Assembly: GCF_003112555.1 (NCBI RefSeq)
Contig: NZ_BEWB01000002.1
Location: forward strand, 496,001-560,000
Direction: 5' to 3'
Length of the DNA: 64,000 nt
From: Streptomyces coelicoflavus
GTDB taxonomy: Bacteria; Actinomycetota; Actinomycetes; Streptomycetales; Streptomycetaceae
The position numbers were made by a program, and so were the translations under genes. Positions 26,528-35,191 of this stretch are shown here, piece by piece (within the stretch, counting starts at the first letter, position 1; the number at the start of each line of letters is the position of its first letter). The notes beneath the pieces are model-generated. The model searched no databases. It worked only from the letters and a program-made list of their open reading frames with translations, and was not told the origin of the DNA.

Positions 26528-27319
26528 ATGGCTGAGCAGAAGTCGGCGCGGACACTCCCGCGGCCGTTGCACGCGGCCGCTTCGGCGGTGCGGAAGGTGC
26601 CGGGTGCCGGGACGGTGGGCAGGGCCGCCGAGGGCGCGCTGGACAGGATCGGGGCGGTGTCGCCGCGCGGGCGGCGCGTGCTCGTCTACACGGGCGCCGG
26701 GGTACTGGGCGTCGCCGGACTGGTGGAGTGGCCGGTGGCGGCCACCGGGGCGGCGGTGGCCTGGCTGACGCAGTCGCGCGGGCGCAACGGACAGGCCGCG
26801 CGGAGCGGGCGGAACGGCGACGGGAGCGCGGCGAAGGGCGCGGAGGGGACGGGGACGCGGGGCGCCTCCGGCTCGGAGTCCGGCGCGAGGTCCGCCCGGA
26901 CAGCGGCCAGGAAGACCACCGCCAGGAAGACGACCGCCAGGAAGACGACGGCCAGGAAGACGACTGCCAAGAAGACCACCGCCGGGGCGGCCGCCACCAA
27001 GACGGCCGCGGCGAAGAGGACCACCGGCGCCGGCGCCAGGAAGACCGCCGCCAAGTCCACGGCCGCCAAGTCGGCGACGGCCAAGTCGGCGAAGACCGCC
27101 GCCGCGAAGAAGCCGACCGCGCAGAAGGCGACCGCGCAGAAGGCGACCGCGCAGAAGACCGCCGCCAGGAAGTCGCCCGCGAAGAAGACCGCGTCCCCCA
27201 CTCGGGCCAAGAGCCAGTCGGGGACCAAGGCGTCCTCGAGCCGGCCCGCCGCCTCGGGCGGCAGCCGCGGCCGCGGCCGCAAGACGGCCGCCGCGTCGCG
27301 CACCCGCACGTCCGGCTGA
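26528..27319 (+). CDS. membrane protein with histone H1-like Lys/Ala-rich tail
   Basis: 263 residues from an ATG at 26528. Residues about 55-85 form a hydrophobic hairpin (VLVYTGAGVLGVAGLVEW and VAATGAAVAWLTQ). Everything after residue 110 is low-complexity basic sequence: five RKTTA/KKTTA pentads at residues 128-152, then AAKS, AQKAT and KSPAKK runs. Such tails resemble eukaryotic histone H1 and the tails of actinobacterial nucleoid proteins such as HupS. The mixture of a membrane segment and a DNA-binding-like tail suggests tethering of DNA or another polyanion to the membrane. It ends 9 bp before the P-type ATPase gene, so the two are one operon. Confidence 0.78.
   Translation: MAEQKSARTLPRPLHAAASAVRKVPGAGTVGRAAEGALDRIGAVSPRGRRVLVYTGAGVLGVAGLVEWPVAATGAAVAWLTQSRGRNGQAARSGRNGDGSAAKGAEGTGTRGASGSESGARSARTAARKTTARKTTARKTTARKTTAKKTTAGAAATKTAAAKRTTGAGARKTAAKSTAAKSATAKSAKTAAAKKPTAQKATAQKATAQKTAARKSPAKKTASPTRAKSQSGTKASSSRPAASGGSRGRGRKTAAASRTRTSG
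26909..26983 (+). repeat. five 15-bp tandem repeats coding for RKTTA
   Basis: Units of the type AGGAAGACCACCGCC occur five times in frame, differing mainly at third positions, with the last unit starting AAG. Slippage here would change tail length by five residues without shifting frame. A second set of three near-identical 15-bp units (GCGCAGAAGGCGACC type) follows near 27120-27160. Confidence 0.85.
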
Positions 27320-27328
27320 GGGAGAGCC

Positions 27329-30300
27329 ATGGTCGGTGGACTGCTGACGCGTTCCCAGGACGCCGTCACGGGGTTGGTGCTGGCCGGACCCCGGCTGCTC
27401 GCGCGCGGCACCGCGCCCGCCGTGGGTGCCGCGGCCGGAGCGGCGGCGGGCACCGCGCGGGCCGGTGTGCGCGGCGCCGACTTCGCGGCGCGGGCGGCAC
27501 GGGTGGCCCGCGCGGCGCTGCCCGGCGGGTCGCGGGACTGGCGGGCCGGACCCCGTGCGCACCTCGCGCTCCGGCCGGCCGCGAGGGACGAGGTGCGCCG
27601 GGCGGGCGGTACCGAGCGCGTGGCGCGGCGGGTGGCGGCGGCACTGGCCGAGCACCCGGACGTCCTGCTCGCCTACTGGGACACCGGTCTCGCCAGACTG
27701 GTGGTGACCGCGACCGAGGACACGCTCACCGACCGCGTCGTGGACCACGCCGCGGAACTCGCCGAACGCCACGGACTCACCCGGGTGGACCAGTCCGCCG
27801 CCACCGGCCCGGACGGCCCGGACAACCCGGACGCCCCGGACGCCCTGGACGACCCGGTGGACGAGACGGACCACCCGGGCGATCCGGCCCCGGTGCGGGT
27901 CGCGGCTGCCGCGCTCGGCGCCGACGTGCTGGGCATCGCCGCCGCCGTGACCGGGGCCCGGCTGCGGCTGCCGGCCTCGCCCCGCCTGGTCACCGCCGTG
28001 GCGACGCTGCTGCGCGAGAACCCGGCCTTCCGCGCCTGGCTGCGCGGGCGGCTCGGCGACCACCGCATGGACGTGGCCCTCGCCGCCGCCAACGCGGCCG
28101 TCCACGGCGCCGGGCAGAGCCCCACCTCGCTCGTGCTCGACGGGGCGCTGCGCGTCTGCCAGTTGACGGAGGCGGTGGCGCGCGGGGCCGCCTTCGAGGT
28201 CGTGCACGACCAGTTGTGCGTCCCCGGCCGGGGCAGCCTGCCCGCCGGGCCCGCGCTGCGCCCGCCGCCGCGCACCTCCCCGGCCCAGGACTACGCCGCC
28301 CACGCCTCGGCGGGCAGTGTGGCGGGCGCCGCCGCGACCCTGCTGGTCAAGCACGACGTCGCGGAGGCCGCGGAGGCGGTGCTCGCCGGGTCGCCCAAGG
28401 CCGCGCGCTACGGGCCCGCCGCCTTCCACGCCGTACTGAGCGCCGCGCTGTCCCGCACCGGCGTGCTCGTGCGCGACCCCGGGCGGCTGCGGCAGCTGGA
28501 GATGGCCCGCACGGTCGTCCTGCACCCCAGCGCGCTGCGGGTGCCGGACGCGGGCGCCGACCCGTGGACCGAGGACGTGCTGGACGCGGCGCGCCGCGCG
28601 GGACTGCGCGTGGTGATGGTCGAGGACCCCGCGCTGGCCGACTTCACCGGCCTCGCCGACCAGGTCGTCGGCGCCGGGCGTCCGCTCGCGGACGTCGTGG
28701 CCGGGCTGCGCGCCGAGGGCGGCGTCGTCACCGTCGTACGGCCGCTGCCCGGCGACGACGGGTCGGTGTCGGACGGGCTGCTCGCCGGGGACGTGGCCGT
28801 CGCGCTGGCCGACGCGGACTGCCCGGTGGCCTGGGGCGCGGACGTGCTCGCGCCGCAGGGCCTCGCCGACGTGTGGCGGGTGCTGCGGGCGGTGCCGGTG
28901 GCGCGTGCGGTCGGGCGCCGGTCGCAGACGCTGGCCCGGTCCGGGGCCGCGCTGTCCGGGCTGCTGGTCGCGGTCGGCGAGGCGCGCGGCAGGAGCCGGG
29001 GCGGCGTGTCGTCGCTCCTCGGGATGCGGCACGCGCCGGTCGACGCGAGCGCCGCGCTGGCCCTGCTGTCCGGCACCCGGGCGGCGATCGGCGTGGCGGC
29101 GGCCCGCGCCCCGCACCCCCGGGCCCGGGTCGCCTGGCACGCGCTGGACCCGGACGACGTACGGGAGCGGCTCGACCGGGAGCGCGAGCCCGAGCCGACC
29201 GCCGTGGAGCAGGCCGGCGCCCGGCTGCGCGCGGCCGCCGACCGGGCGGGCCGGGTGCCCGTGCTGGCCCCGGTCCGCTGGTCGTGGCAGCTGGCCCGCG
29301 CCGTACGCGGCGAACTGGACGACCCGCTCACCCCGGTCCTCGCGGTCGGCTCGGCCGCCTCCGCGATCCTCGGGTCGGTCGTCGACGCGCTGCTCGTCGT
29401 CGGCGCCCTGGACCTCAACGCACTGGTCGGCGGCTTCCAGCGGCTGCGCGCGGAGCGGGCGCTGTCCGGGCTGCTGGCGGAGCAGAAGCAGAAGGCCCGC
29501 GTCACCGAGGAGCAACTCGGCGGGAACGGCGAGGAGTTCGCGGCGCAGCGCGAGCCGTGGATCGTGGACGCGGCCAAGCTGCACCCCGGCCACGTGATCG
29601 AGCTGAAGGCGGACGACGTCGTGCCGGCCGACGCGCGGCTGCTGTGGGAGGACGGCCTGGAGGTGGACGAGTCCGCGCTGACCGGCGAGTCGCTGCCGGT
29701 GGACAAGTGCGTGGACCCGTCGCCCCGCGCCCCCGTGGCGGAGCGGTACTGCATGGTCTTCGAGGGCACGACCGTGGTGGCCGGGCGGGCCTGCGCCGTC
29801 GTCGTCGACACCGGCGACCACACCGAGGCGGCGCGCGCGGTCGCGCTGGCGGCCCGTACCCCGGCCGCGGCCGGGGTGCAGGCCAGGCTCCAGGAGCTGA
29901 CCCGCAAGGCGCTGCCGCTCACCCTGGCGGGCGGCGCCGCGGTCACCGGTCTGTCGCTGCTGCGCGGGGCGCCGATCCGGCAGGCCGTCGCCGGTGGCGT
30001 GTCGGTGGCGGTGGCCGCCGTGCCCGAGGGGCTGCCGCTGGTGGCGACGGTGGCCCAGCTCGCGGCGGCCCGCCGGCTCAGCCGCCGGGGCGTCCTGGTG
30101 CGCACCCCGCGCACGCTGGAGGCGCTGGGCCGGATGGACACCGTCTGCTTCGACAAGACGGGCACCCTCACCGAGAACAGGCTGCGGCTGTCGCGCGTCG
30201 CCGGCACCGACGGCACGGTCCGCCGGGCGGGCGACCCGGACGCCGCCGACGCCGTACGGACCGCCGCGCGCGCCTGCCCCCGGCTGAACGGCGACGGCGC

Positions 30301-31801
30301 CCGGCCCACCCACGCCACCGACGAGGCGATCCTGGACGCGGCCGGGGACGACCCCGGGTGGACACAGGAGGAGGGCCTGCCCTTCGAGACCTCCCGCGGC
30401 TACGCCGCCGCCGTCGGACGCGAGGGCGGTTCCGGCCGGTCCGGCCGGTCCAGTCGTTCCCGCGGCCCGGCGGTGCTGGTGGTCAAGGGCGCCCCGGAGA
30501 CGGTGCTGCCCGCCTGCGCCGGCCTGCCCGCGCACACCGCCGAGGTGGCGCGGCGCCTGGCCGGTGACGGGCTGCGCATCATCGCGGTGGCGCGGCGGAC
30601 CCTGGCGAAGGGCGAGAAGGCCGCCGACGTCCTCGAACAGCCGCCGTCCGGGCTGGAGTTCACCGGGCTGCTGGCCCTCGCCGACGTGGCCCGCGAGACC
30701 TCCCCGGCACTGGTGCGCGGGCTGCGCGAGGCGGGCGTACGGCCCGTGGTGCTGACCGGCGACCATCCGCAGACCGCCCGCGCCATCGCCCTCGACCTGG
30801 GCTGGCCCGAGGACGCGGTCGTGGTCACCGGCGACGAACTCGCCGCCGCCGACCGCACCGCCCGCTCCCGGATGCTGCGCGACGCGGACGTCGTGGCCCG
30901 GGTGGCGCCGGAGCAGAAGCTCCAGGTCGTCGAGTCGCTGCGGGACGCCGGGCGGGTCGTCGGCATGGTGGGCGACGGCGCCAACGACGCCGCCGCGATC
31001 CGGGCCGCCGACATCGGCGTCGGCATCAGCGCCCGCGGCTCGGCCGCCGCCCGCAACGCCGCCGACCTGGTGGTGACGGGCGACGACCTGCTGGTCCTCG
31101 TGGAGGCGGTGCGGGAGGGCCGGGCCCTGTGGCACAGCGTCGCCGACGCCATCGCCATCCTGATCGGCGGTAACGCGGGCGAGGTCGGCTTCGGCATCCT
31201 CGGCACGGTGCTGGGCGGCGCCGCCCCGCTGTCCACCCGCCAGATGCTGCTGGTCAACCTCTTCACCGACCTGTTCCCGGCGATGGCCGTCGCGGTGACG
31301 AAGACGGGCGATCCGGAGCAGGAGGAGGCCGACGCGGGCGCCCCGCTCGGTACGGCCGTGCTGGGCGAGCCCCTCCTCCGGCAGATCCGGCACCGGGCCC
31401 TGACCACCGCGCTCGGGGCGACCGCGGCCTGGCTGCTGGGCCGCTTCACGCCGGGCACGGAGCGGCGCTCCACGACCATGGCCCTGTGCGCGGTCGTCGG
31501 CACCCAGCTCGCCCAGACCCTCGCCGACCGCCGCGACAGCCGCCTGGTCCAGGTCACCTCCCTCGGCTCCGCCGCCGCCCTGGTCGCCCTCGTCATGACC
31601 CCGGGCGCCAGCCGCCTCTTCGGCTGCACCCCGCTCGGCCCGGTCGCCTGGACGGGCGTGGCCGCGGCCATCGCGCTCGCGCTGGCCGGGCAGCGGGCGC
31701 TGCCGGGGGTGGAGGACGCGATCGCGAGGTACTGGCCGAAGGTGGCGGAGCGGTTGCCGGTGGAGAAATCCGGTGCGGTGCCGCAGGGGGCGAGGGGATG
31801 A
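27329..31801 (+). CDS. very large cation-transporting P-type ATPase, CtpI-like
   Basis: 1490 residues from an ATG at 27329. The catalytic core is complete: LTGESLPVDK of the actuator domain (residues about 783-792), the phosphorylation motif DKTGTLTEN with Asp942, and MVGDGANDAAAIRAADIG of the P domain. It differs from ordinary P-ATPases (700-900 residues) by an extra N-terminal region of about 600 residues, containing an HMA-like segment (DVLLAYWDTGLARLVVTATED) and a second, degenerate P-domain-like part (LRVVMVEDPALADFTGLAD). This layout is that of mycobacterial CtpI, whose ion is not settled. The HMA-like piece lacks CxxC, so a soft-metal role is not supported. It is co-transcribed with the histone-tail membrane protein. 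Confidence 0.88.
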   Translation: MVGGLLTRSQDAVTGLVLAGPRLLARGTAPAVGAAAGAAAGTARAGVRGADFAARAARVARAALPGGSRDWRAGPRAHLALRPAARDEVRRAGGTERVARRVAAALAEHPDVLLAYWDTGLARLVVTATEDTLTDRVVDHAAELAERHGLTRVDQSAATGPDGPDNPDAPDALDDPVDETDHPGDPAPVRVAAAALGADVLGIAAAVTGARLRLPASPRLVTAVATLLRENPAFRAWLRGRLGDHRMDVALAAANAAVHGAGQSPTSLVLDGALRVCQLTEAVARGAAFEVVHDQLCVPGRGSLPAGPALRPPPRTSPAQDYAAHASAGSVAGAAATLLVKHDVAEAAEAVLAGSPKAARYGPAAFHAVLSAALSRTGVLVRDPGRLRQLEMARTVVLHPSALRVPDAGADPWTEDVLDAARRAGLRVVMVEDPALADFTGLADQVVGAGRPLADVVAGLRAEGGVVTVVRPLPGDDGSVSDGLLAGDVAVALADADCPVAWGADVLAPQGLADVWRVLRAVPVARAVGRRSQTLARSGAALSGLLVAVGEARGRSRGGVSSLLGMRHAPVDASAALALLSGTRAAIGVAAARAPHPRARVAWHALDPDDVRERLDREREPEPTAVEQAGARLRAAADRAGRVPVLAPVRWSWQLARAVRGELDDPLTPVLAVGSAASAILGSVVDALLVVGALDLNALVGGFQRLRAERALSGLLAEQKQKARVTEEQLGGNGEEFAAQREPWIVDAAKLHPGHVIELKADDVVPADARLLWEDGLEVDESALTGESLPVDKCVDPSPRAPVAERYCMVFEGTTVVAGRACAVVVDTGDHTEAARAVALAARTPAAAGVQARLQELTRKALPLTLAGGAAVTGLSLLRGAPIRQAVAGGVSVAVAAVPEGLPLVATVAQLAAARRLSRRGVLVRTPRTLEALGRMDTVCFDKTGTLTENRLRLSRVAGTDGTVRRAGDPDAADAVRTAARACPRLNGDGARPTHATDEAILDAAGDDPGWTQEEGLPFETSRGYAAAVGREGGSGRSGRSSRSRGPAVLVVKGAPETVLPACAGLPAHTAEVARRLAGDGLRIIAVARRTLAKGEKAADVLEQPPSGLEFTGLLALADVARETSPALVRGLREAGVRPVVLTGDHPQTARAIALDLGWPEDAVVVTGDELAAADRTARSRMLRDADVVARVAPEQKLQVVESLRDAGRVVGMVGDGANDAAAIRAADIGVGISARGSAAARNAADLVVTGDDLLVLVEAVREGRALWHSVADAIAILIGGNAGEVGFGILGTVLGGAAPLSTRQMLLVNLFTDLFPAMAVAVTKTGDPEQEEADAGAPLGTAVLGEPLLRQIRHRALTTALGATAAWLLGRFTPGTERRSTTMALCAVVGTQLAQTLADRRDSRLVQVTSLGSAAALVALVMTPGASRLFGCTPLGPVAWTGVAAAIALALAGQRALPGVEDAIARYWPKVAERLPVEKSGAVPQGARG

Positions 31802-31838
31802 TGCGCGGATCCGTCGTCGCCGGCCGAAAGGCGTGTCC

Positions 31839-32441
31839 GTGCTTCCCCCGGACGAGATCCGCACCCTGCTGAACGCACACGACGACCCGCTCCACCGGGA
31901 ACGGCCCCGGGACTTCGACGCGGAGGCATCCGCGCACCGCTTCGCGCTCCTCACGGCCGCGCTGGAGCGGCGTTTCGGGCCGTCCGGCAGCGCCGGTCTG
32001 TTTCAGGACGCCAGTGTGTACGGGAGGTTCTCGGTCGCGGACGGCGCCGGGCCCGCCGGGAGACTGTGGGTCGAGCTGAGCAACTTCGGCGGCTTCGTCA
32101 CCGCGGGGACGGGCACCGACTGGTCCGCCGACTCCGCGGCGGACCTGAGCGCGGAGTTCGTGACGTGGCTGGACGAGGTCTGTACGGCGGCGGGGTGCGT
32201 CCTCGTCCCGCTCGAACTGCTGCTGGAGCCGTACGAGGGCCCGACCGCGACCCTGGTGGACGACGACCGGTTGTTCGCGGAGACACTCGCGGCGCTCGGC
32301 CCCGACGACGAGGATGCCGACGACGGTGACGACGGTGACGACGGTGAGGACGCCGACGACGACGAGGACGACGACGAGGACGACGACGAGGACGACGACA
32401 TGCGGGCGGTCTGGGCCGACAGGTACTTCGACTACGTGTGA
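31839..32441 (+). CDS. uncharacterised protein with long acidic tail
   Basis: 200 residues from a GTG at 31839, chosen because AAAGG lies eight bases upstream; a GTG at 31833 is too close to it. The N-terminal 140 residues form a soluble domain (FDAEASAHRFALLTAALERR, LWVELSNFGGFVTAG) that I do not recognise. Residues about 150-187 are an Asp/Glu/Gly run built from repeated GAC/GAG codons, and a short conserved-looking tail VWADRYFDYV follows. The acidic run might bind cations or basic proteins, such as the Lys-rich product two genes upstream; this is speculation. Confidence 0.7.
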   Translation: MLPPDEIRTLLNAHDDPLHRERPRDFDAEASAHRFALLTAALERRFGPSGSAGLFQDASVYGRFSVADGAGPAGRLWVELSNFGGFVTAGTGTDWSADSAADLSAEFVTWLDEVCTAAGCVLVPLELLLEPYEGPTATLVDDDRLFAETLAALGPDDEDADDGDDGDDGEDADDDEDDDEDDDEDDDMRAVWADRYFDYV

Positions 32442-32470
32442 GGTTCGTGTGAGGTACGCGTGAGGCGCCG

Positions 32471-33916
32471 TCACACCCCCGTCCGCGCCGCCTCCCGCAC
32501 CTCCGGCGACCGCAGGCGCTCGGCCGTCCGCTCCGCCGTCCGGTGGGCCCAGCGGCCGCTGGTGACGGCACCCACGACGAGGACCGCGAGGCCGCAGGCG
32601 GCGAGGATCCACCAGCCGGGGCGGGCCGCGGAGACGAAGGTGTCGCGGTACGGCGACGCGCCCACGCCCGCCGCCAGCACCGCGCCGACCACCGCCACGC
32701 CGAGCGTCTGGCCCAGCTGGCGGCTGGTCGAGGCGACGGCGGCCGCGACCCCGGCCTGGGCCCGGGGCATGCCGGAGACCGCGGTGTTGGTGATGGGCGC
32801 GTTGACGAAACCGAAGCCGACGCCGAACAGGACGTAGCCGATGAAGAGCGTGACGTCGGAGGTCTCCGCCTCGAAGGCGGCGAACAGCGTCCCGCTCACG
32901 GTCAGCGCGCCGCCCGCGATCAGCAGCGGCAGGCGCGGACCCCGGCCGCCGACCAGCCGTCCGGACAGCGGGGCGCACAGGAAGGTCGGCACCGCCATCG
33001 GCAGCATCCACAGACCGGCCTCCAGGGCGCTCAGCCCGCGCACGTTCTGGAGATACAGCGTGGACAGGAACAGGAAGCCGCCCAGCGCGGCGAAGGCGCT
33101 GATCGCGATGACGGTGGCCCCGCTGAACGGCGCCGACCGGAAGAAACGCAACTCGATGAGGGGGTCGGTGCGGCGCGGCTCGTGGACGAGCAGGCCGGTC
33201 AGCGCGGCGAGCGCCAGGACGGCGAAGGGCAGCACGTGCGTGAACCCGGCGTTGGGCGCCTCGATGATCGCGTACGTCAGGGAACCGAACAGCACGATCA
33301 CCATCAGCTGGCCCAGCGGGTCGGGGCGGCGGGCCTTCGGCGCGCGGGACTCGGGGACGAAGCGCAGGGTCAGGAGCAGGGCGGCCAGGCCCACCGGCAG
33401 GTTGACCCAGAAGATCGAGCGCCAGCCGACCGACTCCACGAGCACGCCGCCCACCAGCGGACCGGCGGCCATGGATATGCCGACCACCGCGCCCCAGACG
33501 CCGATCGCGCGGGCGCGCTCGCGCGGGTCGGTGAAGGTGTTGGTGATGATCGACATGGCGACCGGGTTGAGCATCGAACCGCCCACCGCCTGCATCATCC
33601 GGAAGACGACCAGCGAGGACAGGTCGGGGGCCAGCGAGCACAGCAGCGAGCCCAGGGTGAAGATCACCAGGCCGGTCATGAAGACCCGCTTGCGGCCGAT
33701 CCGGTCGGCGGTGGAACCGGACAGCATCAGCAGTGCGGCCAGCACCAGCGTGTACGCGTCGATGGCCCACTGAAGCCCCGACGTGCTCGCGTGCAGGTCG
33801 CGCTGCATGGAGGGGAGGGCGACGTTGAGGATCGTGTTGTCGATACTCACGATCAGCAGACTCATGCAGCAGATGGCGAGCACGAGCATGCGGCGGCGAC
33901 GGGTGAGCTCGGGCAT
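32471..33916 (-). CDS. MFS drug transporter, DHA2 (EmrB/QacA-like)
   Basis: 481 residues from an ATG at 33916. Fourteen hydrophobic segments are expected; visible landmarks are SIDNTILNVALPSMQRDL in helix 1, motif A GSTADRIGRKRVFMTG and the motif C-like GISMAAGPLVGGVLVE. It probably exports toxic compounds or antibiotics using the proton gradient. Between this start and dus (plus strand) is only 108 bp, with an AT-richer patch near 33945-33980 that should hold both promoters; no regulator gene is adjacent. Confidence 0.88.
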   Translation of the reverse strand: MPELTRRRRMLVLAICCMSLLIVSIDNTILNVALPSMQRDLHASTSGLQWAIDAYTLVLAALLMLSGSTADRIGRKRVFMTGLVIFTLGSLLCSLAPDLSSLVVFRMMQAVGGSMLNPVAMSIITNTFTDPRERARAIGVWGAVVGISMAAGPLVGGVLVESVGWRSIFWVNLPVGLAALLLTLRFVPESRAPKARRPDPLGQLMVIVLFGSLTYAIIEAPNAGFTHVLPFAVLALAALTGLLVHEPRRTDPLIELRFFRSAPFSGATVIAISAFAALGGFLFLSTLYLQNVRGLSALEAGLWMLPMAVPTFLCAPLSGRLVGGRGPRLPLLIAGGALTVSGTLFAAFEAETSDVTLFIGYVLFGVGFGFVNAPITNTAVSGMPRAQAGVAAAVASTSRQLGQTLGVAVVGAVLAAGVGASPYRDTFVSAARPGWWILAACGLAVLVVGAVTSGRWAHRTAERTAERLRSPEVREAARTGV

Positions 33917-34024
33917 GAACTCCAGCCTACGCCTACTTCGATAGTGCGTCTAACTAATGACCGATGCACGATCTTTGTCCACAGGGCGCGGCGGGCACCG
34001 CCCCGCGTGCGTGACAATGGGGGA

Positions 34025-35191
34025 ATGCCCACGCTCACCACGCCCGCCCCCGACACCGCCGCCGCGCCCCTGCGGATCGGCCCGCACACCGTCGCGCCGC
34101 CCGTGGTGCTGGCCCCGATGGCCGGCATCACCAACGCGCCGTTCCGCACCCTGTGCAGGGAGTTCAGCGGGGGCAAGGGCCTGTTCGTGAGCGAGATGAT
34201 CACCACGCGGGCGCTGGTCGAGCGCAACGAGAAGACCATGCAGCTGATCCACTTCGACGCGACGGAGACCCCGCGCTCGATCCAGCTGTACGGCGTCGAC
34301 CCGGTGACCGTCGGCAAGGCCGTCCGCATGATCGCGGAGGAGGACCTGGCCGACCACATCGACCTGAACTTCGGCTGCCCGGTCCCGAAGGTGACCCGCA
34401 AGGGCGGCGGCTCGGCGCTGCCGTACAAGCGGAACCTGCTGCGGGCCATCGTCCGCGAGGCCGTCACCGGAGCCGGCGACCTGCCCGTCACCATGAAGAT
34501 GCGCAAGGGCCTCGACGACGACCACCTCACCTACCTCGACGCCGGCCGGATCGCCGTCGAGGAGGGCGTCACCGCCATCGCCCTGCACGGCCGCACCACC
34601 GCCCAGCACTACGGCGGCACCGCCGACTGGGACGCCATCGCCCGCCTCAAGGAGCACGTCCCGGAGATCCCCGTCCTCGGCAACGGCGACATCTGGTCCG
34701 CCGAGGACGCGCTGCGCATGGTCCGCGAGACCGGCTGCGACGGCGTCGTGGTCGGCCGCGGGTGCCTGGGGCGGCCGTGGCTCTTCGCCGACCTGGTCGC
34801 CGCCTTCGAGGGCCGCACCGACTCCTTCGTACGGCCCACCCTGCGCGAGGTCGCCGACGTGATGGTGCGGCACGCCACGCTGCTGGGGGAGTGGATCGGC
34901 GACGAAGCACGCGGTGTCATCGACTTCCGCAAGCACGTCGCCTGGTACCTCAAGGGCTTCGCCGTCGGCTCCGAGATGCGCAAGCGGCTCGCGATCACCT
35001 CCTCCCTGGAGGCCCTGCGCGCCGGTCTCGACGAACTCGACCTCGACCAGCCCTGGCCCACCGGCGCCGACGGCCCCCGCGGCCGCACCTCCGGCAACAA
35101 CCGGGTGGTCCTGCCCGACGGCTGGCTCAAGGACCCGTACGACTGCGCGGGCGTCGGCGAGGACGCCGAGCTGGACACCTCCGGCGGCTGA
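34025..35191 (+). CDS. dus: tRNA-dihydrouridine synthase
   Basis: 388 residues from an ATG at 34025. The FMN-binding TIM barrel begins with VVLAPMAGITNAPFRTLC. The catalytic Cys lies in DLNFGCPVPKVTRKGGG, the FMN-phosphate-binding region in VLGNGDIW and VVVGRGCLGRPWLF. The enzyme reduces specific uridines in tRNA to dihydrouridine using NADPH. The layout is DusB-like. Its stop is directly followed by the stop of the convergent sulfatase gene, with no base between them. Confidence 0.94.
   Translation: MPTLTTPAPDTAAAPLRIGPHTVAPPVVLAPMAGITNAPFRTLCREFSGGKGLFVSEMITTRALVERNEKTMQLIHFDATETPRSIQLYGVDPVTVGKAVRMIAEEDLADHIDLNFGCPVPKVTRKGGGSALPYKRNLLRAIVREAVTGAGDLPVTMKMRKGLDDDHLTYLDAGRIAVEEGVTAIALHGRTTAQHYGGTADWDAIARLKEHVPEIPVLGNGDIWSAEDALRMVRETGCDGVVVGRGCLGRPWLFADLVAAFEGRTDSFVRPTLREVADVMVRHATLLGEWIGDEARGVIDFRKHVAWYLKGFAVGSEMRKRLAITSSLEALRAGLDELDLDQPWPTGADGPRGRTSGNNRVVLPDGWLKDPYDCAGVGEDAELDTSGG

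Noticed and set aside
26909..27160. possible CRISPR array (regular short repeats)
   Set aside because: The repeats are contiguous 15-bp in-frame units with no unique spacers, coding for Lys-rich pentads.
26728..30567. 1279-residue plus-strand frame overlapping the tail protein and the P-ATPase
   Set aside because: It is out of frame with both supported proteins and consists of low-complexity Arg/Gly sequence.
25451..31954. 2167-residue open frame on the minus strand opposite the regulator, tail protein and P-ATPase genes
   Set aside because: Composition is Arg/Gly/Ala/Pro-rich without motifs; three well-supported genes occupy the plus strand.
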